A DNA stretch of 11,969 nt from Clostridia bacterium (GCA_017620115.1 JAFZRB010000399.1:1-11969); one strand, 5' to 3'. Shown: positions 6,312 through 11,969, numbered from the stretch's first letter. The notes: a model not told the origin generated them from the letters alone. Made by a program: numbers and translations.

Positions 6312-7172
6312 TTATTTCTCCTTCGACGCCAGATACTCGATGACGCTGTGCGCTGCCGTGTTGCCCTCGCCCACGGCCTTCGCGTACTGATACGGTCGGC
6401 CGGTGCAGTCGCCCGCGGCGAACACGCCGTTCAGGTTCGTGGCCATATGCCGGTCGACGGCGATATGGCCGTCCTCCGCAGCCAGCTTCGGCATGAGCGC
6501 GCTCAGCGAGATGGCGTCGCGCAGGCAGAACACGCCGTCCACGCTCAGCGTTTCGCCATTCGCCAGCGTCACGCCGCTCACGCGCGCCTCGCCCTCGATC
6601 CCCGCCGCGCGGGCCGCGGGGCGCTCCACGTTGCCGGGCATGTCGCCGGGATTCTTATAGGTCGGCAGGAAGTACACCTTCGCCGCCAGCTCCGCGAGGT
6701 ATTTCACCTCGTGCTCGAAGCGCGGGTTGTTCACGACGGCGGCGATGGTTTTGCCCCGGTACAGCCCGCCGTCGCAGGTGGCGCAGTAGCTCACGCCGCG
6801 GCCAACCAGCGCCTCCTCGCCCGGCAGCGCGCCAACGGCGGCCACGCCGGTGGCGAGCACGACCGCCTTCGCCTCGAAGAAATCCGCGCCGGCGCTGAGC
6901 GCGTAGTGATCCTTCATGGGAACGATCATGTTGACCATGGCCTCGTGGATCTCAAGGCCCATCTGCGCCGCGTGCGTCCGGAACGCCTCGTTCAACGCCG
7001 CGCCGGAAATAGCCGGAAGCCCCGGATAGTTCCGCACCAGCTCCGCCTTTTCCACCTTGCCGCTCAGCTCTTTGCTGCCGATCCAGATGAAGCTTTTGTT
7101 GTGGATTTTCAGGTTCAGCGCCGCAGAAAGGCCCGCCGGGCCTGTGCCGACGACAGCCGCGTCGTAGATCAT
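6312..7172 (-). CDS. Thioredoxin-reductase-like flavoprotein (ferredoxin-dependent type suspected)
   Basis: 286 residues in the low-molecular-weight thioredoxin reductase fold. The FAD-binding GTGPAG (9-14), LATGV (106-110), the redox disulfide CATC (130-133) followed by DGGLYRGK, and the second FAD motif FAAGDCTG (251-258) are intact. The expected NAD(P)H-binding motif GGGNSA after the CXXC segment is replaced by AVVNNPRFEHE (145-155), without glycines, and no HRR motif follows (FLPTYKN). This pattern, and the tail RPYQYAKAVGEG, recall clostridial ferredoxin-dependent flavin thioredoxin reductases (FFTR), which lack NADPH sites. Start: the ATG at 7172 has AAGGAG at 7181-7186 with 8-nt spacing; ATGs 13 and 10 codons upstream have no SD. 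It has its own predicted promoter and a terminator hairpin, so it is probably monocistronic. Fold is certain; electron donor and partner are inferred. Confidence 0.85.
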   Translation of the reverse strand: MIYDAAVVGTGPAGLSAALNLKIHNKSFIWIGSKELSGKVEKAELVRNYPGLPAISGAALNEAFRTHAAQMGLEIHEAMVNMIVPMKDHYALSAGADFFEAKAVVLATGVAAVGALPGEEALVGRGVSYCATCDGGLYRGKTIAAVVNNPRFEHEVKYLAELAAKVYFLPTYKNPGDMPGNVERPAARAAGIEGEARVSGVTLANGETLSVDGVFCLRDAISLSALMPKLAAEDGHIAVDRHMATNLNGVFAAGDCTGRPYQYAKAVGEGNTAAHSVIEYLASKEK

Positions 7173-7180
7173 GCGCTTAT

Positions 7181-7186
7181 CTCCTT
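7181..7186 (-). promoter_or_regulatory. Shine-Dalgarno of the flavoprotein gene (decides its start)
   Basis: AAGGAG on the minus strand, 8 nt before the ATG at 7172. Upstream in-frame ATGs at 7211 and 7202 lack any SD. Confidence 0.75.
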
Positions 7187-7249
7187 CCCGCACGTCGATC
7201 ATGTCCGCCATAATATGCCGCGGGCTTATTGTTTATCCCCGCCGGCGTT

Positions 7250-7278
7250 ATCATACATCATTTCCGGGCCGCGCGCAA
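7250..7278 (-). promoter_or_regulatory. Probable promoter of the flavoprotein gene
   Basis: TTGCGC (7278-7273), 17 nt, then TATGAT (7255-7250) on the minus strand. The -10 is 5/6 and the -35 only 3/6, but the spacing is ideal and the position, between the holin stop and the flavoprotein, fits. It would give a leader of about 70 nt. Confidence 0.45.
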
Positions 7279-7281
7279 GCC

Positions 7282-7713
7282 TCAATCTTCCTCGTCGCCG
7301 CGTTCCTTCAGCGCCTCCAGCGCGTTTCGGACGCGCTTCGGAAAGGGCACGCCCAGCAGCGCGGCATTTTCCAGCAGGCTGATGCCCTCGTTCGCGATGT
7401 AATACATCACCGCCGCCGTCTGAAACATCATGGCCTCGCTGCCGATCACGCCGTCCAGCACTGTGGCGGCCAGCACGATCAGCAGCATGAAGCCCTTGCG
7501 GGCCAGCCCCGCGAAGCCCGCCTTGCTTGACACGCCGCCGTTCTCGCTCTTGGGCGATTTCCCGCACCAGGCCACGACCATGCCGCTCGCGTAGTCGCAC
7601 AGCATCATCACGGCCAGCGCCATGAGCAGCGGCGGCCATTCGCCCAGGAGACCCGCCAGCGCGCCGGCCGCCGCGCACGCCAGCCTGACCAGCCTATCCC
7701 ACACGCGCGCCAT
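7282..7713 (-). CDS. Phage-type holin (phage_holin_4 / toxin-secretion holin family)
   Basis: 143 residues, small integral membrane protein with hydrophobic segments at about 10-24, 28-50, 73-92 and 97-110, and a charged C-terminus. The motif YIANEGISLLENAALLGVPF just before the tail, followed by PKRVRNALEAL, is the hallmark of the holin family found in Firmicutes phages and next to secreted clostridial toxins. Holins open the cytoplasmic membrane so that a cytosolic endolysin reaches the wall. Start: ATG at 7713 with GGGAGG at 7721-7726, spacing 7; the in-frame ATG five codons upstream overlaps this SD. Its start lies inside the end of the endolysin gene (20-nt overlap), so the two are co-expressed. 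Endolysin-before-holin order is the reverse of many phage cassettes. Confidence 0.88.
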   Translation of the reverse strand: MARVWDRLVRLACAAAGALAGLLGEWPPLLMALAVMMLCDYASGMVVAWCGKSPKSENGGVSSKAGFAGLARKGFMLLIVLAATVLDGVIGSEAMMFQTAAVMYYIANEGISLLENAALLGVPFPKRVRNALEALKERGDEED

Positions 7714-8698
7714 GCACAAGCCTCCCATACCGGCCGCTCACCCAGCCGCTCTTGTTCCCTAGCTTCACCCGCAGCCAGCCGTTTTCCGATGCCTCGTTCA
7801 GATACGCCAGCCGCGTGCCTTCCCGCGCGACGCCCAGCTTCTCCGCGTCCGTTCCGGGCCGCGCGCGCACCCAGCAGCTGCCGCCGCAGATGAGCACCTC
7901 GCCGCCTTCTGCGCCGTCCGCTTCCGTCAGCGCCGCGTCCAGCGCCGCGAGGCTTTCCGGCCCGAACACGCCGTCCTCCGCGATGCCCGCGCTCCGCTGG
8001 AAGGCGCGCAGCGCCAGCTCCGTGGCGTCGCCGAACTCGCCGTCCGCGCCCCATGAGCCGCAGCCGTAGCCCAGCGCGATCAGGCTCCGCTGCATGGCCC
8101 GCACGTCGTCGCCCCGCGCGCCGTTTCTGAGCGTCCGGCTGCCGGGCGTCCGCTTCATGGACGGCTCGACGGGCTCATCCGCACGGAGACCGTCGTTCAG
8201 CACGACCGCCGTATGGCCCTTTACGGCGGTCACAAGCACGTCGCCCTCGCGCAGAGCGTCGGCCCGGGCGGTATACTTTTCGCCGGCCAGCTCGGCAAAC
8301 TCACCGGTGTCCAGCAGCGCCCGCGCCTCCGTGTCCGTCGTGAAATTCCCCGTTTCGATGCCCGCGAACGCCAGGCACACGCGCACCAGCGCGCTACAGT
8401 CGGTCTCCGCAGGCTCCACCACAAGCGACGGGTCAAAGCCGCGCTTCTCCGCCGCGCGATACAGCGTCAGGCGCTGATGCTGGTCGTAGCCGATCATGTC
8501 GTTTGCGCAGGCCGCGCGCATGGCCCGCGCGATGAGCCGCGCCTTCTCCCTGTCCGCGCAGCGAAATACGCGCCAGCCCTTCGGGTGGTTATACCACGCC
8601 TGCGCGCTCACCTCGCGGCCCGTTTGGTCGCCCGCCGCGCCGCCATACGCGCAGCCGCGCTCGTCGCCGCGGGCCGATCCGATCATTACTTCCGCCAT
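7694..8698 (-). CDS. Endolysin: NlpC/P60-like hydrolase + peptidoglycan-binding + SH3 domains
   Basis: 334 residues without a signal peptide, so release needs the neighbouring holin. Residues 1-175 form a cysteine peptidase/amidase domain of the type opening with IGSARGDERG (6-15); ETDCSALVR (98-106) provides the putative nucleophile C101 and KGHTAVV (160-166) the putative H162. Residues 187-258 are a peptidoglycan_binding_1 repeat (LRNGARGDDV, DGEFGDATELALRAFQ, DGVFGPESL). Residues 270-326 are an SH3-like wall-binding domain (CWVRARPGTD, GWLRVKL, SGWVSGRYG). Start: ATG at 8698 with AAAGGAG at 8708-8714, spacing 9; an ATG seven codons upstream lacks an SD. First gene of the cassette; a LexA-type palindrome lies about 50 nt upstream. 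No other phage genes are in the window, so it may be a domesticated or remnant lysis module. Cleavage specificity cannot be told. Confidence 0.88.
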   Translation of the reverse strand: MAEVMIGSARGDERGCAYGGAAGDQTGREVSAQAWYNHPKGWRVFRCADREKARLIARAMRAACANDMIGYDQHQRLTLYRAAEKRGFDPSLVVEPAETDCSALVRVCLAFAGIETGNFTTDTEARALLDTGEFAELAGEKYTARADALREGDVLVTAVKGHTAVVLNDGLRADEPVEPSMKRTPGSRTLRNGARGDDVRAMQRSLIALGYGCGSWGADGEFGDATELALRAFQRSAGIAEDGVFGPESLAALDAALTEADGAEGGEVLICGGSCWVRARPGTDAEKLGVAREGTRLAYLNEASENGWLRVKLGNKSGWVSGRYGRLVHGARVG

Positions 8699-8722
8699 TT
8701 TATCCGTCTCCTTTCTCATGTG

Positions 8723-8745
8723 CGGGCGAAAGGCAGATTCGCCCG
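8723..8745. promoter_or_regulatory. Hairpin in the endolysin leader
   Basis: CGGGCGAA (8723-8730) and TTCGCCCG (8738-8745) form a perfect 8-bp stem with a 7-nt loop between the LexA-type palindrome and the endolysin SD. On the minus strand no U-tract follows, so a leader hairpin affecting mRNA stability or translation is more likely than a terminator. Confidence 0.35.
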
Positions 8746-8748
8746 TTT

Positions 8749-8770
8749 ATAAAGAACATGTGTTCTTTAT
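8749..8770. promoter_or_regulatory. LexA (SOS) box upstream of the lysis cassette
   Basis: A perfect 22-bp palindrome: ATAAAGAACA, centre TG, TGTTCTTTAT. Its core GAACATGTGTTC (8754-8765) matches the Gram-positive LexA/DinR operator GAAC-N4-GTTC. On the minus strand it directly follows the predicted start site of the endolysin promoter, the classical place for repression. On the plus side it would cover the -35 region of a weak promoter whose -10 is TATAGT (8780-8785). The motif is seen; LexA binding is inferred. Confidence 0.7.
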
Positions 8771-8777
8771 TGAGGCG

Positions 8778-8807
8778 AGTATAGTCCCGGAGAAAGGAGG
8801 ACGTCCA
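8778..8807 (-). promoter_or_regulatory. Putative endolysin-holin promoter
   Basis: Minus-strand TGGACG (8807-8802, 4/6), 18-nt spacer, TATACT (8783-8778, 5/6). Start site about 8771, so the LexA-type palindrome spans roughly +1 to +22. The -35 is mediocre, as is common for regulated promoters. Confidence 0.4.
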
Positions 8808-8908
8808 TGTTGTTTACCTATGATTTACATTTATCGTTTAAGCTCGGCTTAAGGAGCGCGCGCTATACTGAATCCATCGTTGAGGCGGGATGGCCGAAAG
8901 AAAGCTGA
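8807..8908 (+). CDS. Possible 33-residue small protein or leader peptide
   Basis: An ATG at 8807 is preceded by AAGGAGG (8794-8800), one of the best SDs in the window, with 6-nt spacing. It opens 33 codons (MLFTYDLHLSFKLGL..., ending PKES) before TGA. The peptide has a hydrophobic/aromatic start and a mixed polar tail; no family is recognised. It lies between the LexA palindrome and the VTC-domain gene, on the same strand as the latter. It could be a small SOS-regulated protein or a leader peptide. Codons include several AT-rich ones (TTA, TTT) unlike its neighbours. A chance ORF is possible; the SD is the main support. Confidence 0.35.
   Translation: MLFTYDLHLSFKLGLRSARYTESIVEAGWPKES
8838..8852. 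repeat. Small inverted repeat inside the small ORF
   Basis: TTAAGC-TCG-GCTTAA, 6-bp perfect arms. It could be an operator half-site pair or a weak hairpin between the small ORF start and the VTC gene; it may be chance. Confidence 0.25.
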
Positions 8909-8959
8909 GCACAGCGCGTTTGCCGCCCGCGGCGTCCTGTGAAGAGGAGATGATAAAAC

Positions 8960-9676
8960 ATGACAGACCCTATCATTACGATGAAGCGCTATGAGATCAA
9001 GTATCTCCTGAGCGTTGCGCAGACGGCCTACCTGAAGGAGCGGCTAGCGGGGCGCATGGCGCTGGATCAATATGGCAGAACCTCCATCGCCTCGCTCTAT
9101 TACGACACCCCCGACAGCCGGCTGATCCGCGCTTCCATCGAAAAGCCGCTCTTCAAGGAAAAGATCAGGCTCCGCTCCTATGGCCTGGCCTCGCTGGACT
9201 CGCCGGTCTACCTGGAGCTGAAGCGCAAGGCAGACGGCGTCGTGTACAAGCGCCGCATTCAGACCACCATCCCGCGAGCGGCGGAATTCTTCGCGGGCGA
9301 CAGCCTCGGCGCAAACGGCCAGATCGGCCGTGAGATCACCTATTTCCGCGACTTATACGGCGCGCTGTCGCCCGCCTGCCTCATCATCTACGACCGCGAG
9401 GCGTACTTCGAGCCGGGCGGCGACCTGCGGCTCACCATCGACTACAACCCGCGCTGCCGCATGGACCGCCTCGACCTGACCCGTTCGATGAACGGCGTTC
9501 CGCTGCGGCCGCGGGGAGACACGATTCTCGAAATCAAGGTTCAGGACGCCATGCCGCTGTGGCTTACAAAGATCCTCGACGAGGGCAGGATCTTCAAGAG
9601 CAGTTTTTCCAAATACGGCGAAGCGTTCAGGCAGCGTCAGCTCAACGCGGGCGGCGCCGACCTGATCGCGGCCTGA
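8960..9676 (+). CDS. VTC-domain (polyphosphate polymerase-like) protein
   Basis: 238 residues covering a complete VTC domain of the CYTH/triphosphate-tunnel superfamily, the catalytic fold of yeast polyphosphate polymerase Vtc4. Visible strands of the tunnel carry basic and acidic residues: KRYEIKYLL (9-17), SLYYDT (45-50), KEKIRLRSYG (66-75), YLELKRK (84-90), IIYDREAYF (142-150), LEIKV (190-194) and the terminal KSSFSKYGEA (213-222). It has no transmembrane segment; in bacteria such proteins are typically paired with a DUF4956 membrane protein, as here (18-nt gap), suggesting a membrane-attached complex. GAGGAG lies 10 nt before the ATG. Polyphosphate synthesis is the family-based guess; bacterial single-domain members are little characterised. 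The second ATG (codon 8) is an alternative start. Confidence 0.9.
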   Translation: MTDPIITMKRYEIKYLLSVAQTAYLKERLAGRMALDQYGRTSIASLYYDTPDSRLIRASIEKPLFKEKIRLRSYGLASLDSPVYLELKRKADGVVYKRRIQTTIPRAAEFFAGDSLGANGQIGREITYFRDLYGALSPACLIIYDREAYFEPGGDLRLTIDYNPRCRMDRLDLTRSMNGVPLRPRGDTILEIKVQDAMPLWLTKILDEGRIFKSSFSKYGEAFRQRQLNAGGADLIAA

Positions 9677-9694
9677 GAGAAAGGATATGATATC

Positions 9695-10366
9695 ATGTTC
9701 GATTCCATCTATTCCGCGTCCGTAACCCCCGGCCAGTTCTTCATAATGGCGCTCGCCGCGCTGGCTTCCGGCGTCGCGTTCTCATGGCTCATGTCCTTCC
9801 GCGTCCAGGCCAACCGGCGCTTCTTCATCGTCAGCTCCATCATTCCCTTCGTGGTGGGCATGGTGCTCACCTTCGTGAACGGCAGCATCGGCGCGGGCGT
9901 GGCGTTCGGCGGCGCGTTCGCCCTCACGCGGTTCCGCAGCGCGCAGGGCAGCGCGGATGAAATCGCCGCCGTGCTCATCGCCATGGGCGCGGGCGTGGCG
10001 TTCGGCATGGGCTATGTCGCCTACGGCGTCCTCACGCTGCTGGGCATGGGCCTCGTATTCCTGGCGCTGTCCTCGGTCAGGCTCTTCGACCACGCCGCCA
10101 TGCGGGAGGACAGGCTGCTCAAGGTCACCATTCCCGAATCGCTCGACTACGCCTCGGTGTTCGACGACATCTTCGCGCGCTACCTCGCGAGCGTGGAAAA
10201 CGCCGGCGTCAAGACCACCGGCATGGGCTCGATGTTCCGCCTGTCCTTCAAAATCAGGATGAAGAACCCCGGCGAGGAGAAGGCCTTCATCGACGAGCTG
10301 CGCACGCGCAACGGCAACCTCGAAATATCCATCCTGCCCTATGTGGAGCCGCAGAACCAGCTTTAA
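9695..10366 (+). CDS. DUF4956 membrane protein
   Basis: 223 residues. Hydrophobic segments at about 14-33, 43-61, 64-78, 89-108 and 110-127 form the membrane half; residues 130-223 are a soluble, probably cytoplasmic, domain with LLKVTIPESLDY and a ferredoxin-like alternation. The conserved DUF4956 segment ALTRFRSAQGSADEIA (76-91) joins membrane segments 3 and 4. AAAGGA precedes the ATG. It is co-transcribed with the VTC-domain gene and ends the operon at a strong terminator. Function is unknown; partnership with VTC-domain proteins is widespread in Firmicutes, often together with a CotH-like kinase, which is absent here. Confidence 0.9.
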   Translation: MFDSIYSASVTPGQFFIMALAALASGVAFSWLMSFRVQANRRFFIVSSIIPFVVGMVLTFVNGSIGAGVAFGGAFALTRFRSAQGSADEIAAVLIAMGAGVAFGMGYVAYGVLTLLGMGLVFLALSSVRLFDHAAMREDRLLKVTIPESLDYASVFDDIFARYLASVENAGVKTTGMGSMFRLSFKIRMKNPGEEKAFIDELRTRNGNLEISILPYVEPQNQL

Positions 10367-10383
10367 CGGCTTTTCGGAAAAAC

Positions 10384-10422
10384 CGTCGCCCCCGCCGCGC
10401 TTTCCATGCGGCGGGGGCGACG
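10384..10422. terminator. Strong bidirectional Rho-independent terminator
   Basis: A perfect 15-bp stem: CGTCGCCCCCGCCGC (10384-10398) with its complement at 10408-10422, 9-nt loop. On the minus strand it is followed by GGTTTTTCC, a good U-tract for the thioredoxin reductase gene; on the plus strand by ATCTTATAG, weaker, for the DUF4956 gene. Confidence 0.85.
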
Positions 10423-10447
10423 ATCTTATAGTAGAATCAACAGCGCG

Positions 10448-11362
10448 TTACCGCTCGCTCAGGTAGCGGCAGGCGGCCAGCGCGGCGGTCGCGCCGTCGG
10501 CGATGGCGGTAGCCAGCTGGCGCACCGTTTTGCGGCGGCAGTCGCCGGCCACGTACACGCCGGGCGTCTTCGTGAGGCAGCGCTCGTCCGCGTCGAAATA
10601 GCCGTAGTCGTTCAGCTCGGCCAGATCAGCGAACGCTTCGTTCTCCGGAATGAGGCCGATGGCCACGAACAGAGCGCCGCAAGCGATCTCCTGCCTTTCG
10701 CCCGTTTCGCGGCTCTCGATTTCCACGCCGCTCAGAGCGCCGACCCTTGTGAGCAAGCGGTTGATTTTCGTGCTGGTGATCGCGCAAACGTTGGGCTTCG
10801 AGCGCAGCGCGTCCTGCAGCCTTTGCTCTCCGGTGAGCTGCGGCAGATCCTGAAGGATGATCACCTCCACGCATTTCTCCGCCAGCAGCAGCGCCTCCTG
10901 CAGCGCGGAGTTGCCGCCGCCCGCCACGCACACCGTCTGGCCCGCGTAGAAATCGCCGTCGCACACCGCGCAGAAGGAGACGCCCTCGCCCACCAGCTCG
11001 GCTTCGCCCTCGAGGCCCAGCATGCGGTGCTTCACGCCGGTGGCCAGCACCACCGCGCGCGCCTCGAAGCGGCTGCCCTCTTCGGTGCAGACGAGCTTGA
11101 TATCGCCCCGATCCTCCACGCGGGTCACGGTCTCGAACTCGATCTCCGCGCCCTGCGCCAGAATCTGCTCGAGCATCCGGTCGGCGAACTCGTTGCCGCT
11201 CATGCTCAGCGTGCCGGGGTAGTTCTCCACCTTGGGGGAATGGGTGATCTGCCCGCCGAAGCCCTGCTTCTCGATCACCAGCGCGCTGCGGCCGTTGCGC
11301 TGCGCGTACAGCGCCGCCGTCATGCCGGCGGGGCCCCCGCCGACGACGATGATGTCATACAT
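10448..11362 (-). CDS. trxB: Thioredoxin reductase (TrxB family)
   Basis: 304 residues, the normal length of low-molecular-weight TrxB. FAD motif GGGPAG (8-13), GGQITHSPKVENYPG (36-50), redox disulfide CAVC (131-134) in CAVCDGDFYAGQ, NAD(P)-binding GGGNSALQEA (148-157) and the C-terminal FAD motif VYVAGDCRRK with RQLATAIADG are all present. The NADPH 2'-phosphate signature HRRXXXR expected after the pyridine-nucleotide fold is missing (IILQDLPQLTGEQ, 168-180), so NADH or another donor is possible. Start: ATG at 11362 with GAGGG at 11370-11374, spacing 7; an in-frame ATG 18 codons upstream lies nearer the foreign GNAT cassette and lacks an SD. No thioredoxin gene is nearby. It ends 26 nt before a strong terminator. 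Gene symbol is by family only. Confidence 0.87.
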   Translation of the reverse strand: MYDIIVVGGGPAGMTAALYAQRNGRSALVIEKQGFGGQITHSPKVENYPGTLSMSGNEFADRMLEQILAQGAEIEFETVTRVEDRGDIKLVCTEEGSRFEARAVVLATGVKHRMLGLEGEAELVGEGVSFCAVCDGDFYAGQTVCVAGGGNSALQEALLLAEKCVEVIILQDLPQLTGEQRLQDALRSKPNVCAITSTKINRLLTRVGALSGVEIESRETGERQEIACGALFVAIGLIPENEAFADLAELNDYGYFDADERCLTKTPGVYVAGDCRRKTVRQLATAIADGATAALAACRYLSER

Positions 11363-11410
11363 GGTGTTTCCCTCGCTCTTTTTATGATTTGCGGTGATGA
11401 TTCCGTTGAC

Positions 11411-11428
11411 AGACAAACTGGAATTTGA
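11411..11428 (+). repeat. Left inverted repeat of the GNAT cassette
   Basis: AGACAAACTGGAATTTGA, immediately after the GNAT stop codon. It matches the reverse complement of 11867-11884 at 15 of 18 positions, including nine consecutive bases (GGAATTTGA). Confidence 0.5.
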
Positions 11429-11854
11429 CTATCTCTTAACTCGTTTTGATAAATGAAGTTCATTATCATCTACATAACCAAGTTTATTATATACAGATTG
11501 TGCAACAAGATTTTCTTGTCCTGTTAAGAGTTCGTACTTATGAAGTGGATAATTCTTACTGCAATAATTTTCTGCAAAAATAATCATTTCACTCGCAATC
11601 CCTCTATTTCTATATGTCGGTTTAACATACACTTCCGTAATTTCAGGCATATATTCATCATAGCAGAAGGACTTTTTAAGTTGAACACATACAAATCCTA
11701 CTAATATATCATCTTCATCAGCAACGATAACAACCTCCTGTTTATTACTCACAAGAGAATTTCCAATATTATCTATGCTTGCACCTTCACCATTAAATTC
11801 GTTATTTAAGATATTTAATTGCTTTGCATCATTTACTGTTGCAATTCTTACCAT
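11429..11854 (-). CDS. GNAT-family N-acetyltransferase, AT-rich and probably acquired
   Basis: 141 residues, a complete GNAT domain. Residues 2-10 (VRIATVNDA) form strand 1, 41-58 the beta2-beta3 hairpin (VVIVADEDDILVGFV), ITEVYVKPTYRNRGIASEMI (72-91) is motif A with the acetyl-CoA pyrophosphate loop R82-N-R-G-I-A87, and QENLVAQSVYNKLGY (113-127) is motif B. It should transfer an acetyl group from acetyl-CoA to an amine; the substrate is unknown. GAGGTG lies five bases before the ATG. Base composition is about one third GC and codons are AT-rich, in sharp contrast to all neighbours, indicating horizontal acquisition. Inverted repeats lie directly at its 3' end and 13 bases before its 5' end. 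It reads into trxB, 66 nt downstream. Confidence 0.85.
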   Translation of the reverse strand: MVRIATVNDAKQLNILNNEFNGEGASIDNIGNSLVSNKQEVVIVADEDDILVGFVCVQLKKSFCYDEYMPEITEVYVKPTYRNRGIASEMIIFAENYCSKNYPLHKYELLTGQENLVAQSVYNKLGYVDDNELHLSKRVKR

Positions 11855-11866
11855 AATTACACCTCA

Positions 11867-11884
11867 TCAAATTCCGATTTATCT
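11867..11884 (-). repeat. Right inverted repeat of the GNAT cassette
   Basis: Read on the minus strand: AGATAAATCGGAATTTGA. It pairs with 11411-11428 (15/18). No obvious target-site duplication was found outside the two repeats. Confidence 0.5.
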
Positions 11885-11905
11885 CCCCATCGCCGTTTTG
11901 CGAAA

Positions 11906-11934
11906 ACAGGGACGGCAATATGCGCCGTCCCTGT
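11906..11934 (-). terminator. Rho-independent terminator of a gene to the right
   Basis: Perfect 11-bp stem ACAGGGACGGC/GCCGTCCCTGT with a 7-nt loop; on the minus strand the stem runs directly into TTTTCG. It separates the GNAT cassette from whatever minus-strand gene ends near 11950. Confidence 0.75.
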
Positions 11935-11949
11935 GGAATACGTCCCGGC

Positions 11950-11969
11950 CTACGCGCTCTGCATCAGCC
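11950..11969 (-). CDS. Possible last codons of a gene beyond the window
   Basis: On the minus strand one frame ends LMQSA-stop (TAG at 11952-11950), 15 nt before a clear minus-strand terminator. Only six codons are visible, so this rests on the terminator's position. Confidence 0.25.

Noticed and set aside
6288..7382. 364-residue plus-strand frame across the flavoprotein gene
   Set aside because: Crosses a terminator, a promoter and an intergenic gap with no SD or domain; mirror frame of a clear oxidoreductase.
8915..8940. Nested GC inverted repeat (CACAG...CTGTG with GCCGC/GCGGC) before the VTC gene as an attenuator
   Set aside because: Short broken stems and no U-tract; not distinguishable from GC-rich background.
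10406..11428. 340-residue plus-strand frame opposite trxB
   Set aside because: Shadow frame that starts inside a terminator stem; no family recognised.
11401..11430. TTGACA on the plus strand at 11406-11411 as a promoter
   Set aside because: No acceptable -10 at 16-18 nt (CTATCT) and no plus-strand gene downstream.

Overview
The window is GC-rich (roughly 60-65% by eye), carries strong Gram-positive Shine-Dalgarno (SD) sequences (GGAGG/AAGGAG), and encodes families typical of anaerobic gut Firmicutes: a VTC-domain/DUF4956 pair, a phage_holin_4-type holin, two clostridial-style thioredoxin-reductase-like flavoproteins and GH78/GH20 glycosidases. I infer a high-GC member of the Clostridia, possibly Christensenellales-like; the exact taxon cannot be read from the sequence. 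No rRNA, tRNA, CRISPR array or transposase was seen.

Layout, left to right. (1) 1-453: the 3' part of an ATP-grasp ligase gene, cut off by a stop codon and non-homologous sequence; it ends at a strong bidirectional terminator (501-537). (2) 558-6214, minus strand: a tightly packed operon transcribed in the order GH78 alpha-L-rhamnosidase, RpiB/LacAB-type sugar-phosphate isomerase, coiled-coil protein of unknown function, GH20 hexosaminidase fused to an acyltransferase module. It is driven by a near-consensus promoter lying inside the terminator hairpin of the next gene. None of the proteins has a signal peptide, so the operon looks like intracellular processing of imported oligosaccharides or glycoconjugates. 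(3) 6312-7172, minus: a thioredoxin-reductase-like flavoprotein with its CATC redox centre but without the NADPH-binding glycine motif, resembling clostridial ferredoxin-dependent reductases. (4) 7282-8698, minus: a two-gene lysis cassette (three-domain endolysin, then holin) with no other phage genes in view. A 22-bp palindrome containing the Gram-positive LexA (SOS) core GAAC-N4-GTTC lies just upstream. (5) 8807-10366, plus: a possible 33-codon small ORF with a perfect SD, then a VTC-domain protein and a DUF4956 membrane protein, closed by a strong bidirectional terminator. (6) 10448-11362, minus: a second thioredoxin reductase. (7) 11411-11884: an AT-rich GNAT acetyltransferase gene, foreign in composition, bracketed tightly by imperfect inverted repeats of about 18 bp. 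(8) 11906-11934: a terminator for a minus-strand gene that mostly lies outside the window.

The most interesting points are the orphan SOS-type lysis cassette with its possibly bidirectional LexA operator, the GH20-acyltransferase fusion, the inverted-repeat-flanked GNAT cassette, and the promoter nested in a terminator stem.
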